This document shows positions 31,101 through 42,006 of a DNA stretch of 64,000 nucleotides, one piece after another. The stretch is from the NCBI RefSeq assembly GCF_910596095.1, contig NC_056548.1:10131151-10195150 (forward strand), read 5' to 3'. Made by a program: the position numbers and the translations under genes. This stretch comes from Thunnus maccoyii (taxonomy: Eukaryota > Chordata > Actinopteri > Scombriformes > Scombridae). The notes beneath the pieces are model-generated. The model did not search any database and was not told the origin of the DNA. It worked only from the letters and a program-made list of their open reading frames with translations. Every line of letters begins with the position of its first letter. Within the stretch, counting starts at the first letter, position 1.

Positions 31101-33870
31101 ACAGCCGTGTTGGATATACAGTCCCTCACATGGTTCCACCTGCTCTCCTGAGATTTTTCATAGCATAATAAACTTCTGTCTGAGGTTTTGAAATAAGAAA
31201 AGAAGAGACACACTCTTGTTTGTCTGTGTTATGCAGCAGTTCCTTCCTTGTAGCCTCGCTTCTCCAACAGTGCAAAGACCTGAGAGGGACACATGGGAAG
31301 GAAGACGAGGTCACCCTGCCATGTGTATCTACTGGCAGAAAATAAAAAATCTTCATCCAGTATCAGTTTCTTACCTAAGCTGTCCAAAAATCAAGTTCAG
31401 CCAAGAAATTTGTGTGAATTGCAGCCAAAAGTTTGATTCACTGCCAAACCTTTGTGAGCGTGGGAAGGTACTGCCACTGATTCACATGTAAAATGATCAT
31501 GTGTGTCTGAAACTCGTTCTTTCATCTTTAATCATACTCTTGTATTTCTTGCACAACTAAATATGAAACCACTGTTTCATTTAACACTAGATAGACGGGT
31601 GATTTAGGGCTTTTTTATCATCTCATTGGTATGCTATGAGTGCCCCTTTTTTTAGGTTGCTTGCAGTGATGAACAGAACATATTCATAAACAAAGACACT
31701 ACAGCCTTTTTCCTGGTCTATACATAAATTATCTTTTTACACAAAAGCAGCATGATAATGATGTGACTTGTCTGATCTAGTCTGGAGGTGGGAACTTGCC
31801 ATGCTCCAGCTACAGCTGGAACTTGAGTTGCGCTCACTGCATGAGTCCTAAACCAAATACTGAAAGCTTTGAACAGGGAAACAGTGACAATTTCCTCACC
31901 CAGATCTGGGTGTAGAATATTTACATTTCAAATATGCTACGGAAAATGATAGGGCATCCTGGTGGTACAGAGGTGTATGGTAACATACAGATTATTTTTA
32001 TCATTTAAAAGGAATTCACCACAGCAACATTCCACTCTCATTCTTTGCACGTCATCTCCTTTTTCGCTCCACTCGTTCACACCGCTCTCAACTGCTTAAC
32101 GTCTAATAAAACAGAATTTCCCAAATGATTCATTCTTCTCACTCTTCTCACTCATTCTCCTTGTTACAGTATGGTCAATGTTTTTTGGAATATAGAAAAT
32201 CCAACATCATATTTTTTCTCATTTCCTTGGCCAAATGAAGACAAGGTGAAGTAATGTCAAACCAATTGTAGCACAGCTCCAGATCAGTTTGATAGCAGAG
32301 GATGTTTTGGCATCATAAACACCAAGAGTATACCAATTCAAACAGATAATAATCACACAAAGAGTAATCCAGTCTATAAAGAAGCAGAGATACTGCAGGG
32401 CTACATGTATTGCGGGATGATATCATTTTACCAATCTACAAATGTCCTGTTGTTCATATGAGTGAGTCAGAGCAAGCTGCAATTAAAAATTAACGAAATG
32501 TCACTGACGTCTTTGTGACACATTCAAAGAGCTTCGATCTCATGTTATTGCAACGTGGTGGCTCATTGCTTTGAGAATCAGTTTGATTATTTTATTTGGA
32601 AGTGTGCATACAATACATTTGTGCTTTGAGAAAAGGGGAAGAAGAAGACAAGACAGTTTGAGCAAAGTTGAACAAATTCCAACATTTCATAACAAAGATG
32701 TGGGATGCACCGGGCATTAGAAATTTCTGAGTTACTGTAACAGTAGATTATTTTTCATATTTATGGTGAGACACAATGATCAAGAATTAGTCATCATCAG
32801 TGACCAACTATCACTATCATCATCACCACTTATTTTAAGTTCTACTGACCAAATGACTCTTCATCACCACCCAGTCAAAGCCAGATTAAACAGTTACATC
32901 AGCATCTGTGTAGTGACAGAAACTTGTTTTACCCAAAAATGCATCAACAATTATACATACCAGTTTCTGTCTTAATTAAACTGAACTCTGCCTATGTCAA
33001 ATGTCAGCTGATGCTCCTACTTTTGTCCCTCTACACCAGGCCTGCTTGCAATACATGTCTGAAAAGTGTCAAATTATTGGAGAGAACACTGGAGGCGGAC
33101 TGAATATCTGTGTCAACATCAGCTGAGGTGCTGTCACTGATTACCCATCGAGTGTTAAGAAAAATAGATAACTTGTGAAATGTACCATTTATTCCTGGAT
33201 GTGGCATAACAAACTTGATATTTACAAAGTACTGAGACAAAAACAGTGAATGATCTAAATACCTCTAAAGATACCATACAATCAGTACATACAAAAACAC
33301 TCACAATCACACATTTACACAAACACACACACACATACATAATACATACATACAATGAAGATCGCATAGAAACATTGCTTGGCATTTACAGATCGCATGG
33401 TGCCAAGCTCCTCATGGCGCAGATGGTACAAATAGAGAGAGCGAGAGAAGATGGAGGGAGGTAGGGAGAGAGAAGCAACAAGGGTCTGTGACACCTCTCT
33501 TTCTCTGCCCACACTAAGCTGCCTATTATCTAATCCTTCACACCATGGATAGGGGGGATAGGGATGGTCAGAAAGGCATAGAAAGCAAGACATACAGTAC
33601 AAGTAGATGCCAGAAAAAGACAGGGAGCAATCGTCGTCGTCACCAGAGTGGCGTTCTGCTGGCGTAAACACAAGGCATCATTGTACTGAAGGAGTGAGGG
33701 AACTGCTCTCTCTGCTCTCTCTCCTCCAGCCAAGCCCGACTCAGCCCAACCAAACCAGCCAAGTTTGAGCCTGGAAACAACCAAACTATAACTTGTGTCC
33801 AGACCACTAAAGTGACTCACCATGATTAAAGTAGCAGAGAAGAAAGTATAGAAAGCGTTTGTGCTCTTGG
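25120..33870. other. intergenic, no gene recognised
   Basis: AT-rich DNA with short chance ORFs only. Visible structure is limited to the inverted repeat at 30680-30816 and small microsatellites (for example 33318-33335). It probably includes intronic DNA of PLD1 between unseen 5' non-coding exon(s) and 23466. Confidence 0.45.
30680..30816. repeat. 21-bp perfect inverted repeat, 95-bp spacer
   Basis: The arms 30680-30700 and 30796-30816 are exact reverse complements (ATTTACAATTAAAGACTTAAA). The whole could fold as a long hairpin. It resembles a MITE core; surrounding sequence is rich in TTAATAAAT-type motifs. Confidence 0.7.
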
Positions 33871-33875
33871 CTTTA

Positions 33876-33996
33876 AAGGGTCAGTTTGTCCAAATTACCA
33901 GCTCCAGTGGTAGTATGGAGATAGTTTAAGGTGTTAAAATACTTGCCTCTGAGATTTTTGCCACCAACCCAGTACAATTAAGCTGAATGGAATAGT
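33876..33996 (+). repeat. teleost interspersed repeat fragment
   Basis: Begins AAAGGGTCAGTTTGTCCAAA and contains TTGCCTCTGAGATTTTTGCC, matching my memory of an abundant percomorph repeat family. No coding capacity. Confidence 0.5.
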
Positions 33997-34176
33997 GCCT
34001 GTGGTGCTCACAACTCCTAGAAAACAAAGTGGTTTTGGCCAATCTGCTGTTTCTGTCAGAGCCTCTCAGGATTGGAACAATTTACCACAACACATAAGAA
34101 ACTGTGCCAACTACCATTTATTCACCACAACGTTAAGAGCCTGGTTCATTAGAAATCAAACTTGTGAACGCTAGAA
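33997..34176 (+). pseudogene. 5'-truncated LINE reverse-transcriptase C-terminus
   Basis: One open frame reads LTTPRKQSGFGQSAVSVRAS, then QDWNNLPQHIRN and a stop at 34174-34176. The FG...A...WNxLPxxIR pattern is the conserved C-terminal signature of many non-LTR retrotransposon ORF2 proteins. Everything upstream is missing, as usual for 5'-truncated LINEs. The family is not assigned. Confidence 0.65.
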
Positions 34177-36297
34177 CAGTGAGGTGTTTTTGCATTGTTT
34201 GTTGTCTTATTTGTCATTATCATGCTCGGTGTAAGAGCTGCTCTTGCTTATCATAGGCTCTCTACATAATGTCCACACTTCACCAGTCCTGCTATGCTAT
34301 TTGTCGAATGTGCTGTCATGCTGTTTGTTGATTTTGTGTGTCTTAAAAGGCTATCTTTCTTGCCTCTATGTAGTGCAGCTTCTGTTTGTATCTGCATATT
34401 CTCACCACTTTTATAGTTGATTGTAATTTCAATGCTTTTATTCGCAACGTCTGTGATTCCAACTACTTGCCCGCCCAGGGACACAGCTATTGAAAATTAG
34501 CCTTTCTGGCTAACTCTAGCATATTTTCAGAAATGTTATTAAAGTCCTTGTCATATAACGTAATAAATTTTAAAAAATAACAACAATAACAATTTAAAAA
34601 GCTCTTTCCAGATGTTCCAGTTAATCAGCAGACCACATTGTGAACAGATTTCATTGGAACTTCTTTCTACAGAAGAAATCATTTGCATGGAAATTGTGGA
34701 TTTGTGGATTTATGGATTATCGTGAGTAATGGACACATTGTGTCTGGAAAAATATGTTGAATTCATTAAATGTGACATTTAGATGCTGTGGGCAATTGTT
34801 TTTGGGGACGCAGGCAGAAATCTCTGACACAGATATCCTCAAAACATGTGAAAATCAAACCAAAACTATTTGCATGACTAAGAACTACTGAGTGAAAAAA
34901 TATATTTTTTTGTAATTTGGGTGAACCAAATTGAAAGGTTTGCAAGAAAATAATCTGAGTGCCCTGGACCTCATTACTTGAGCAATCATGAGGCAGGACA
35001 TGAAGCAGGTCTGTATACAAGCCAAAAAGTAGCTACACTGATCCGACAGAGACTTTACACACAAAGTAGGTGCTAATGATGAATGGTGTATTCCAAAGAG
35101 CACATTGGCATTTTACAGTATTTAAATAAATCATTTCTATTTTTGCATATGAGAACCTTTTCATTTGTCTTCTCCACAGAAGCAAAACAGTACTGTCTGC
35201 TGCATAACTTTAAGATTTAAACCTCTTATCTATAGAGGTATCATATAGGAAAACTCTAGACTTCTTCCCAGTGTTAGCTATAAACAGTCTTGTGATGCAG
35301 AAAAAAAGCTACACAAACACTGTCTGTTGTACAATCCTAAACATAATGCTTCAATTACCCGCAGATTATCATTTCTAAGGCAGTGGTTGGAAGCTCGAAG
35401 CAGCCTGCCATATGGCAGAAGTATGAGACTGTAGTCCACATCTGGAATACATTTACTAAATCTGTTTTCAATGTTAAAAATATTTCAAATCCCTCCTGAA
35501 AAAAACACTGCAATAAGATAAAATTCTTATTACATGACTTTAAATTCAGCTCACAAACCGAGCAAGACAGCGCCACATAGTACAGGTCAATACAGTGAAA
35601 CACACATGCACACACATAAAGCCTAAGGCAGGAATAACAATTAAGTTTATGTTTATGCTGGCAACACAAGAGAGAGTATTGAGGTTGTGCTTATTCTACT
35701 GCCTGTGCAAAAGGAAGACTACTGAATGCCAAAGGTCAGTATCATGTGTACCAGTTGTTAAGACAGAAGAAGGGGGGTTGTTGGGGTGAGCAGCAGAGAA
35801 AGAGAAGCAAAATATCTCCAGTCTCCCCATGAGATTCCAGCTGCAGCAACTAACTCTCACAACAGGGTGTGAGAAAATGGGCAGCATGCAAACGGACAAA
35901 CACACACCTGTGGAGTCTCATACAACAAGTAAAACAACACTTGTTGCAATTAATATAAGTGAATACTCTTAACTTATGAGCAAACACAACTGTCTTTACA
36001 CCCACTTAGTCAAGGATTATCATACACACATCCTCTTCCATGATAGGACAAAAAGATAAACAGACACAGCTACACCTTGTTATGTTAAGTACATATTTGA
36101 TCAGCAGCTCCCAGTTTGTTTCCATTTAATGCAGACATATAATGACATGACTCAGGCATACTATACATTCTTCTACTTGATCTCACTGACAACCCAAACC
36201 CAAGGAATGTCACAGAGACGCATATCTCCCCCCCCCAGCTATGGACGCAAATAGACCAGAGCAAACACAGACTCAAACAGTGAGAGTTAGGGAGACA
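34177..36297. other. intergenic, possible LINE 3' end then no gene recognised
   Basis: The first 300 bp may be the 3' UTR of the LINE fragment. The rest shows only short chance ORFs and no conserved exon. Confidence 0.4.
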
Positions 36298-36305
36298 TTA
36301 CCAAC

Positions 36306-36404
36306 CTGCTCTTTTTGTGGACATGTAGTCCACATGTTGGCTAATCTCATCAATCCACTCGGCTTCACTCAATGGACGGTTTTGCAAAGACACGCGCTCT
36401 TCAC
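36306..36404 (-). other. orphan exon-like segment with CCAAT motifs upstream
   Basis: On the minus strand a pyrimidine-rich acceptor (ttgcctgctcag) precedes 99 nt that are open in one frame (EERVSLQNRPLSEAEWIDEI and onward), followed by a GT donor (AGCAG|gttggt). The same frame is open back to an ATG at 36513, and two CCAAT/ATTGG motifs lie at about 36549 and 36587. It could be a promoter and 5' exon of PLD1, or an exon of an unknown gene. I do not recognise the peptide. Confidence 0.3.
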
Positions 36405-36599
36405 CTGAGCAGGCAAAGAATTGTAGGCAGCAGTGGCAACAAACAGCCAGCTCTGTGCTCCTTGTTCTGTAACTCAGTGTGGCTAAGCAAAACTCATAGT
36501 GAACTCTCTCCAACTCCTCATAAAAGGAGGGGTCTCTGAAACTCTAGACCAATCACAGAAGGAGGGTCCACCCACAAGCCATTTTCATTGGATTAAAAG

Positions 36600-39180
36600 T
36601 GCTGGACTTTGGGTGAAATAGGAGGAGTCCTCTGGGGAGAAAATACTGACAGTGATCTTACCATTATCTCATCAGTTCACACTACGTCACTTTGTCCTCA
36701 TCTCCCTGCACTTGTTTAGCCCAAATTCTTTGCATATTTGTGTTTTGTACATATATGTTTGTATCCCTCTATGTCAGGGTGTGTGTCTCACCTTCTGCAT
36801 CTATGCATTAATGAAGATGTAAGACTGTCTGTGTGTCTTTTAGCCATTTTTGCACTAATAAAACAATAAAACACATGAAACATAAGTCATAAGAAAAAAG
36901 CATATAGACTTATGAAATAGAAAAAATAAAACAAGGACAACCATGCTGTGCGTAGTTAACTAACTGCACTAACTGTGCGTACACATGCTATGTGTGTGTT
37001 TCTGCTGACTGAGCTCTCATCTAAAGAAATTTATCCTCATATCACACCTGTAGCAGAAACCATTCATTGTGGCCTCACAAGCATCCTCAGTCAAGTACAA
37101 AACTATAAAAGAATCTCTTCCTCCATCTTGTGGATAAAAGGATGTACTGCACTACATACTGACAGAACACACACTCACACGCACAACGATCAAATTTGTG
37201 TGTATATCCTTATTACAGGGACTTTAACCTGTAATCTACCACTCCCTTGAAGTTAGTCAAAACGATACCCGAATACCTATCCACACACCTGGCTTTGCCA
37301 CGTTTACCAACAGACGCGCTCCTGTGCTCATGAACCATTGAGAAATATAGAACTGAAACGATAAATGTATTGCATGTACAGAATACACAGCAATAAAATC
37401 CTAAAAAGTTCAGACAGAGAGATGAACGGCAGGAAACTATCTGAGGCCTCTGTTGTGTTATGTAATACGACAGTTCACAGCAAGAAAAATACCAAACAGA
37501 AATCACTCATGAGCCTAAAATACAGATGTGATATTTCAGTGAAGATACTGAGTGTTGCTGCTGTTATTACCTCCTGTTGTCCCAGAAATACCCAATTTTG
37601 GCATTTTGGTTGCCTCAATAGTAGTGATTTCAGCTTGTTGTTTGGAAATCATTACCATAGTTGCTGTGAGCACAGCCTCATTGAAATGTAAATAGATTAC
37701 ACAGCACAAATGTCAGAAGTTCATAGGTTGAGATTTCTTCTGAATATCAAAAAAAGCCCATCACCCAAATACACACTCACTTGCACAAACACACACATAC
37801 AGTCTGGACACAGCTAGCTACATACCAGATATGATGAAAAGATCTCACAGAGACTTTGAAAGGCATAACTGTCTTGACATGTTTCCTGCCCGTGTTCTTT
37901 CCACTGATCTCTCTCTTGTTCTCACTCTCTATTCACTTCTTTCTTTCGCTCTCTCTCTCTGTCACACACACGTTTTGATTTAGTGGTCATAAACAAAATG
38001 GTATCTGCTGGTACACACAGCGCAAAGGGCAGAGAGATAAGCATGAGTATCACATTAGTGCAGTAAAATGGAAATATATTGCAACACTGATTGTGATGGG
38101 ATTCACACTTATATATGAAAGTGGCTATTTGGTTAACCAGTGAAGCCTCCAGCAAGCTGTCAGTAAGAAGGTCAGAAAATAGACAGCTGTTTGTCAGTCT
38201 TGTTATCAGGCATAATTCTGTTAGAGTTGAGTTTGTAGAGACAGCTGGATCTCAGCCAATGACAATAATGCAGTGGCAGTGGTAGTCAAGCAGGTTATTG
38301 AACTGAGTTTGCATTACGTTCATTACTGTATGTATCTAAACCTGAGTCAGATGGCCTTTGCAAATGAAACTCCACATGATGCTAATTACAAACCCTCACT
38401 GCAACAGCAGTACTGTATTTTTATAAGTGCCCCGTCATGACCCTTTCTGCAGAGGGCAAATTGGAGCCTTGAATGTGCTTCAAACAGACTATTTGACATT
38501 TCATGGCTGTGGAGTTATACAATTCCACCAGGGCAGAGAGTTCTGAAATATATAAAAATATACAGATTTGACATAGCACCAGGTAAAAACCGTACATTCC
38601 ATTTCTTGTACTGTACTTTACCCCAAAAAGCTCTTAAAAAATGTTTTAAGGAGCAAACGCCCGACTCATCACTAAAGTGATCCCTATAGAATCTCTATCT
38701 TTTTCAACCTCCTTGCAGGATTTGCATCAACTTATTCCAAAATGTGTGCTGCAAAGCCAGACGTTTGAGTAAGAAGCAATTCTGAGTCTTATTCAAGGAC
38801 ACTTCAGCAGACTCTTGGCCGTTTGGAAGAGTTTCTGTAAGGTCATTTATGCTCTCTGAAAGAAAAGTGGTGAACAAGTCTCTAAAATTGATGAACATCA
38901 AGGGCAGTCATCATTGTCCTAACAGCACCTGTAGGTGGCGTTGCAGCACTGGACTCACTGTAGACCCCAGCACACCGCCCCCCTCTTCAACAGCACCACT
39001 TCACCTGTACATGATGTTTTGCGCACTGTGAGTCAGGATTCACACACTGGATATGCGCCACAACTAAAGGAGCAGATTTGGACAGCCTGGACGAATTTCT
39101 TTGTATTCTCAACTACTTTATTTGACTTCAATTTGATTATTTGATGACTGTGATGACAATGCGTCGTTCCTACGTGGTGC
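36600..39180. other. intergenic, no gene recognised
   Basis: AT-rich, with short chance ORFs. A SINE-like scrap may occur near 38770-38830. A partial CTCF-like core (CCTGTAGGTGGCGT, 12 of 14 positions) is at 38928-38941. Confidence 0.4.
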
Positions 39181-39190
39181 TTGTGACTTT

Positions 39191-39197
39191 TATAAAA
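39191..39197 (+). promoter_or_regulatory. candidate TATA box upstream of GHSR
   Basis: TATAAAA lies about 890 bp before the GHSR start, at the edge of a GC-richer region that continues to the gene. It would require a long 5' UTR, so it is only a candidate. Confidence 0.2.
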
Positions 39198-39982
39198 CTG
39201 TCTCCGTTCCGTCATACAGTATTTGTTTTCATGTTGGTTGTTGTTTATCCGTTTGTGTTTGGCTGAGTTTGAGCCCCGGCGCCCTCCCTATAGGACAGAT
39301 GTTCACCGCCGCTGCTGTATCAATACGACCCTGCCTCTGACTCACCATCACATGCTGTCCGGTGCCACTCGTCTCCTGTTCCACTATTTTGTTTTTGTCT
39401 GACGCGCTGCTGGTGATGGGAACTTTGGGACTCTGCGCATGAAGAATCCTCGTTTTTTATTTTTTTCCAAAGTACTCTGCAGCTGCGGGCTCCCAGAAAC
39501 AGAGAATGCAGGAGTTAAACTGTCTTTTAAGTTGTTCTGTTTTTTTTTAGATAATAGATTTTGTGCTGTGGTTTTTTCCTGCTGTTTTGATTGGACTGCA
39601 TCTCCCCCATGAATTTCGGCTGGCGATGTGTAACTTGCAAATATTAAGCATGTAATTTGTTTTGTAACTTACACGCCTACTCTTCTTATGAACAAGTGGC
39701 ACCAAACATTTAGGGACCACTTCAGCATGTGTGTTGCAGATGAAGTGGATAATTTGGATCGACCCTAAAATTGCTTCGTGTTCATATCAGAGTCTGGAGA
39801 GGACTATCTGTTCCCCGGAGAAACCCAGACGTTTTTTTTTTCTCAGATCAGAATTGTGACTTAGACTCTTTTCACCTTCATTGTGAACAGGGGTTCAGAT
39901 TGGTTGCCAAAGCGCGCAAGGATCTTGGTTTTACGCACGACTGCCAACCTTTAACATTACCTCCGCAACTCAAACAGTGATA

Positions 39983-40072
39983 ATGGGAGGAGAGGGCAGC
40001 TCCAAGGGGCTTGAGGAGTCCCTGACTCGGGGTGCCTTTAACAGTCAGGGCCAGGCGCGGCCCCGTGAATAA
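39983..40072 (+). CDS. upstream ORF of GHSR (29 codons)
   Basis: An ATG at 39983 opens 29 codons (MGGEGSSKGLEESLTRGAFN...) and stops at TAA 40070-40072, 15 nt before the GHSR ATG and in the same frame. If transcribed it could reduce receptor translation. Whether it lies in the mRNA is unknown. Confidence 0.3.
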   Translation: MGGEGSSKGLEESLTRGAFNSQGQARPRE

Positions 40073-40087
40073 CCGCGCGGCGACAGC

Positions 40088-40928
40088 ATGCCCTCTTGGC
40101 CCAATCTCTCGGAGTGCCTCTCCCATAACTGCAGCTGGGAGGAGACCCACAACTTCACAAGGAACAGTGACCTTGATCTCCCTCCTCTAAATTACTACTC
40201 AATCCCTCTCCTCACGGGCATCACCATCGCCTGTACACTGCTGTTTCTGGTCGGGGTGGTCGGGAACGTCATGACCATTTTGGTGGTCAGCAAGTACCGG
40301 GACATGCGCACCACCACCAACCTATACCTGTGCAGCATGGCAGTATCTGACCTGCTCATCTTCCTCTGTATGCCCCTGGACCTCTACCGCATGTGGAGGT
40401 ACAGGCCCTGGCGCTTTGGGGACGCACTCTGCAAGCTCTTTCAGTTCGTCTCCGAGTCATGCACCTACTCTACCATCCTGAGCATCACCGCGCTTTCAGT
40501 GGAGCGCTACCTGGCAATCTGCTTCCCGCTGCGCGCCAAGGCCCTCGTTACCAAAAGGCGGGTGCGCGCCCTCATTCTTCTACTCTGGACAGTGTCCCTG
40601 TTGAGCGCCGGACCTGTGTTTGTCATGGTAGGAGTGGAGCGGGACAGCATGGGACCGCCAGATTACATTTCTGAAATGAATGAGACTGGCTTCTTTCTGG
40701 AGGCCGGGGACACCAGGGAGTGTAAGATGACGCATTACGCCGTGGAGTCAGGTCTGATGGGGGCCATGGTGTGGCTGAGCTCTGTTTTTTTCTTCATGCC
40801 GGTGTTCTGTCTCACAGTGCTCTACAGTCTCATAGGCCGCCGTCTGTGGCAGAGACATAGGGAGACAAACATCAGCTCCCGAGTGGCTCACCGGGACAAG
40901 AGCAACAGACAGACCATAAAGATGTTGG
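40088..40928 (+). CDS. ghsr: GHSR exon 1 (TM1-TM5)
   Basis: Encodes residues 1-280 plus one base. The donor is TTGG|gtaagt at 40929. Without splicing the frame stays open for 17 more residues (GKFGKGANYAQCTRWLT) to a stop at 40979-40981, giving a 297-residue receptor lacking TM6-TM7, analogous to mammalian GHSR1b. Confidence 0.96.
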
Positions 40929-41399
40929 GTAAGTTTGGAAAAGGCGCAAATTACGCACAGTGCACGAGGTGGCTCACTTAATTATTCAACATATGAAAGG
41001 GTGGACATCAACCACTGAATAAAGTCAAGGTTTTAACTCTATCTCAATTCTCTCCTAACCCTTCCTCCTTCTCCTCTCCTTCCAGTGGTGGTGGTGTTGG
41101 CCTTCGTCCTGTGCTGGTTGCCGTTCCACGTTGGTCGCTACCTGCAGTTCCGTTCTCTGGACGCTCCGTCTCCTCTGCTGTCCTTGTTATCAGAGTACTG
41201 CAGCTTGGTGTCCGTAGTTCTTTTCTACCTGAGTGCCGCCATCAATCCCATCCTCTATAACACCATGTCCTGGAAATACCGCGGCGCAGCAGCGCGCCTC
41301 TTCGGCCTGACAGACAACCAGCTGCCGAGGGGCCGCACAGCAAGCACCGTGAAGGGAGACGGCTCCAACGGCTGGACGGAATCCACTGTCAGCTTCTAA
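40088..41399 (+). CDS. ghsr: growth hormone secretagogue (ghrelin) receptor, two exons
   Basis: Class A GPCR of the plasma membrane that binds acyl-ghrelin and signals mainly through Gq to control growth-hormone release and appetite. Joined exons 40088-40928 and 41086-41399 give 384 residues (human 366). Visible features: N-glycosylation sequons at N14, N22 and N198; seven membrane segments; E123, matching the binding-site glutamate of human GHSR; ERY at 139-141; C115 pairing with C212; CWLP in TM6; NPILY in TM7; C-terminal WTES as in human. The single 157-bp intron lies before TM6, as in mammals. The second extracellular loop is about 15 residues longer than human, as in the percomorph GHSR1a-LR type. 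It is convergent with FNDC3B. Confidence 0.96.
41086..41399 (+). CDS. ghsr: GHSR exon 2 (TM6-TM7, C-tail)
   Basis: Begins after a pyrimidine-rich acceptor (ccttccag) and encodes VVVLAFVLCWLPFHVGRYLQ, the third extracellular loop, SAAINPILYNTM and the cytoplasmic tail. Confidence 0.96.
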
Positions 41400-41928
41400 A
41401 CTTATGACTGTAAAAGTGTCTGGATATAACTATTAAAGTATTAGTCACAAGTTGAAAACGCTGACCTAAACGCCATTATTTCAGTCAGGCTGATAAAAAC
41501 ATTTGCTTTGTACATGTGAGCGCAGCATTTGCCTTTACTAGACTTGGACTAAAAGGACCAGAAGAAGCTGCAAACTCCTATCAAAGAGACCCTTTTGATT
41601 TTTTTTGATTTTTTTTTTTTGCACAAATACATTTCTTGTTGGATCACATCAGCAAATTTCACCCACTATTCATACAACACACTCCGCATTGAAAAGCACA
41701 TCTGGTGGAGTGCAAAATATACACTAGCCTGAAGTGCTTTCATCGATCCAAATGTGAACAACATACAGCACGGGTGCACGCCCCTATGCACGCACACATA
41801 GGCTAAATATTACTATTACTAACATCTGCAATTGCCTTATATTGTACTCATATTCTGGATGACAAAGAAAGCACTGTAGAACTTGTGGCACTGAGCTGTA
41901 CTCCTTTAGAGAGGGGCAGAGGTGCAGT

Positions 41929-41930
<2 letters not shown>

Positions 41931-41965
<35 letters not shown>

Positions 41966-41969
41966 GGGG

Positions 41970-42005
<36 letters not shown>
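41931..42005. repeat. (GT)n followed by a 35-G homopolymer
   Basis: A GT repeat to about 41963, then GGGGGC and 35 uninterrupted Gs at 41971-42005. It lies about 530 bp after the GHSR stop and could form G-quadruplexes if transcribed. Assembly error is possible at such a tract. Confidence 0.9.

Positions 42006-42006
<1 letters not shown>

Noticed and set aside
31126..31233. Possible minus-strand exon with acceptor near 31191
   Set aside because: Splice-like motifs exist, but the peptide (QTEVYYAMKNLRRAG) is short and unrecognised, and no partner exon fits.
33530..33823. 97-codon minus-strand ORF with a hydrophobic stretch
   Set aside because: It could suggest a membrane protein such as TMEM212, but no similarity to TMEM212 was seen and there is no supporting splice or promoter context.
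40393..40674. 93-codon plus-strand ORF
   Set aside because: A shifted-frame shadow of GHSR exon 1.
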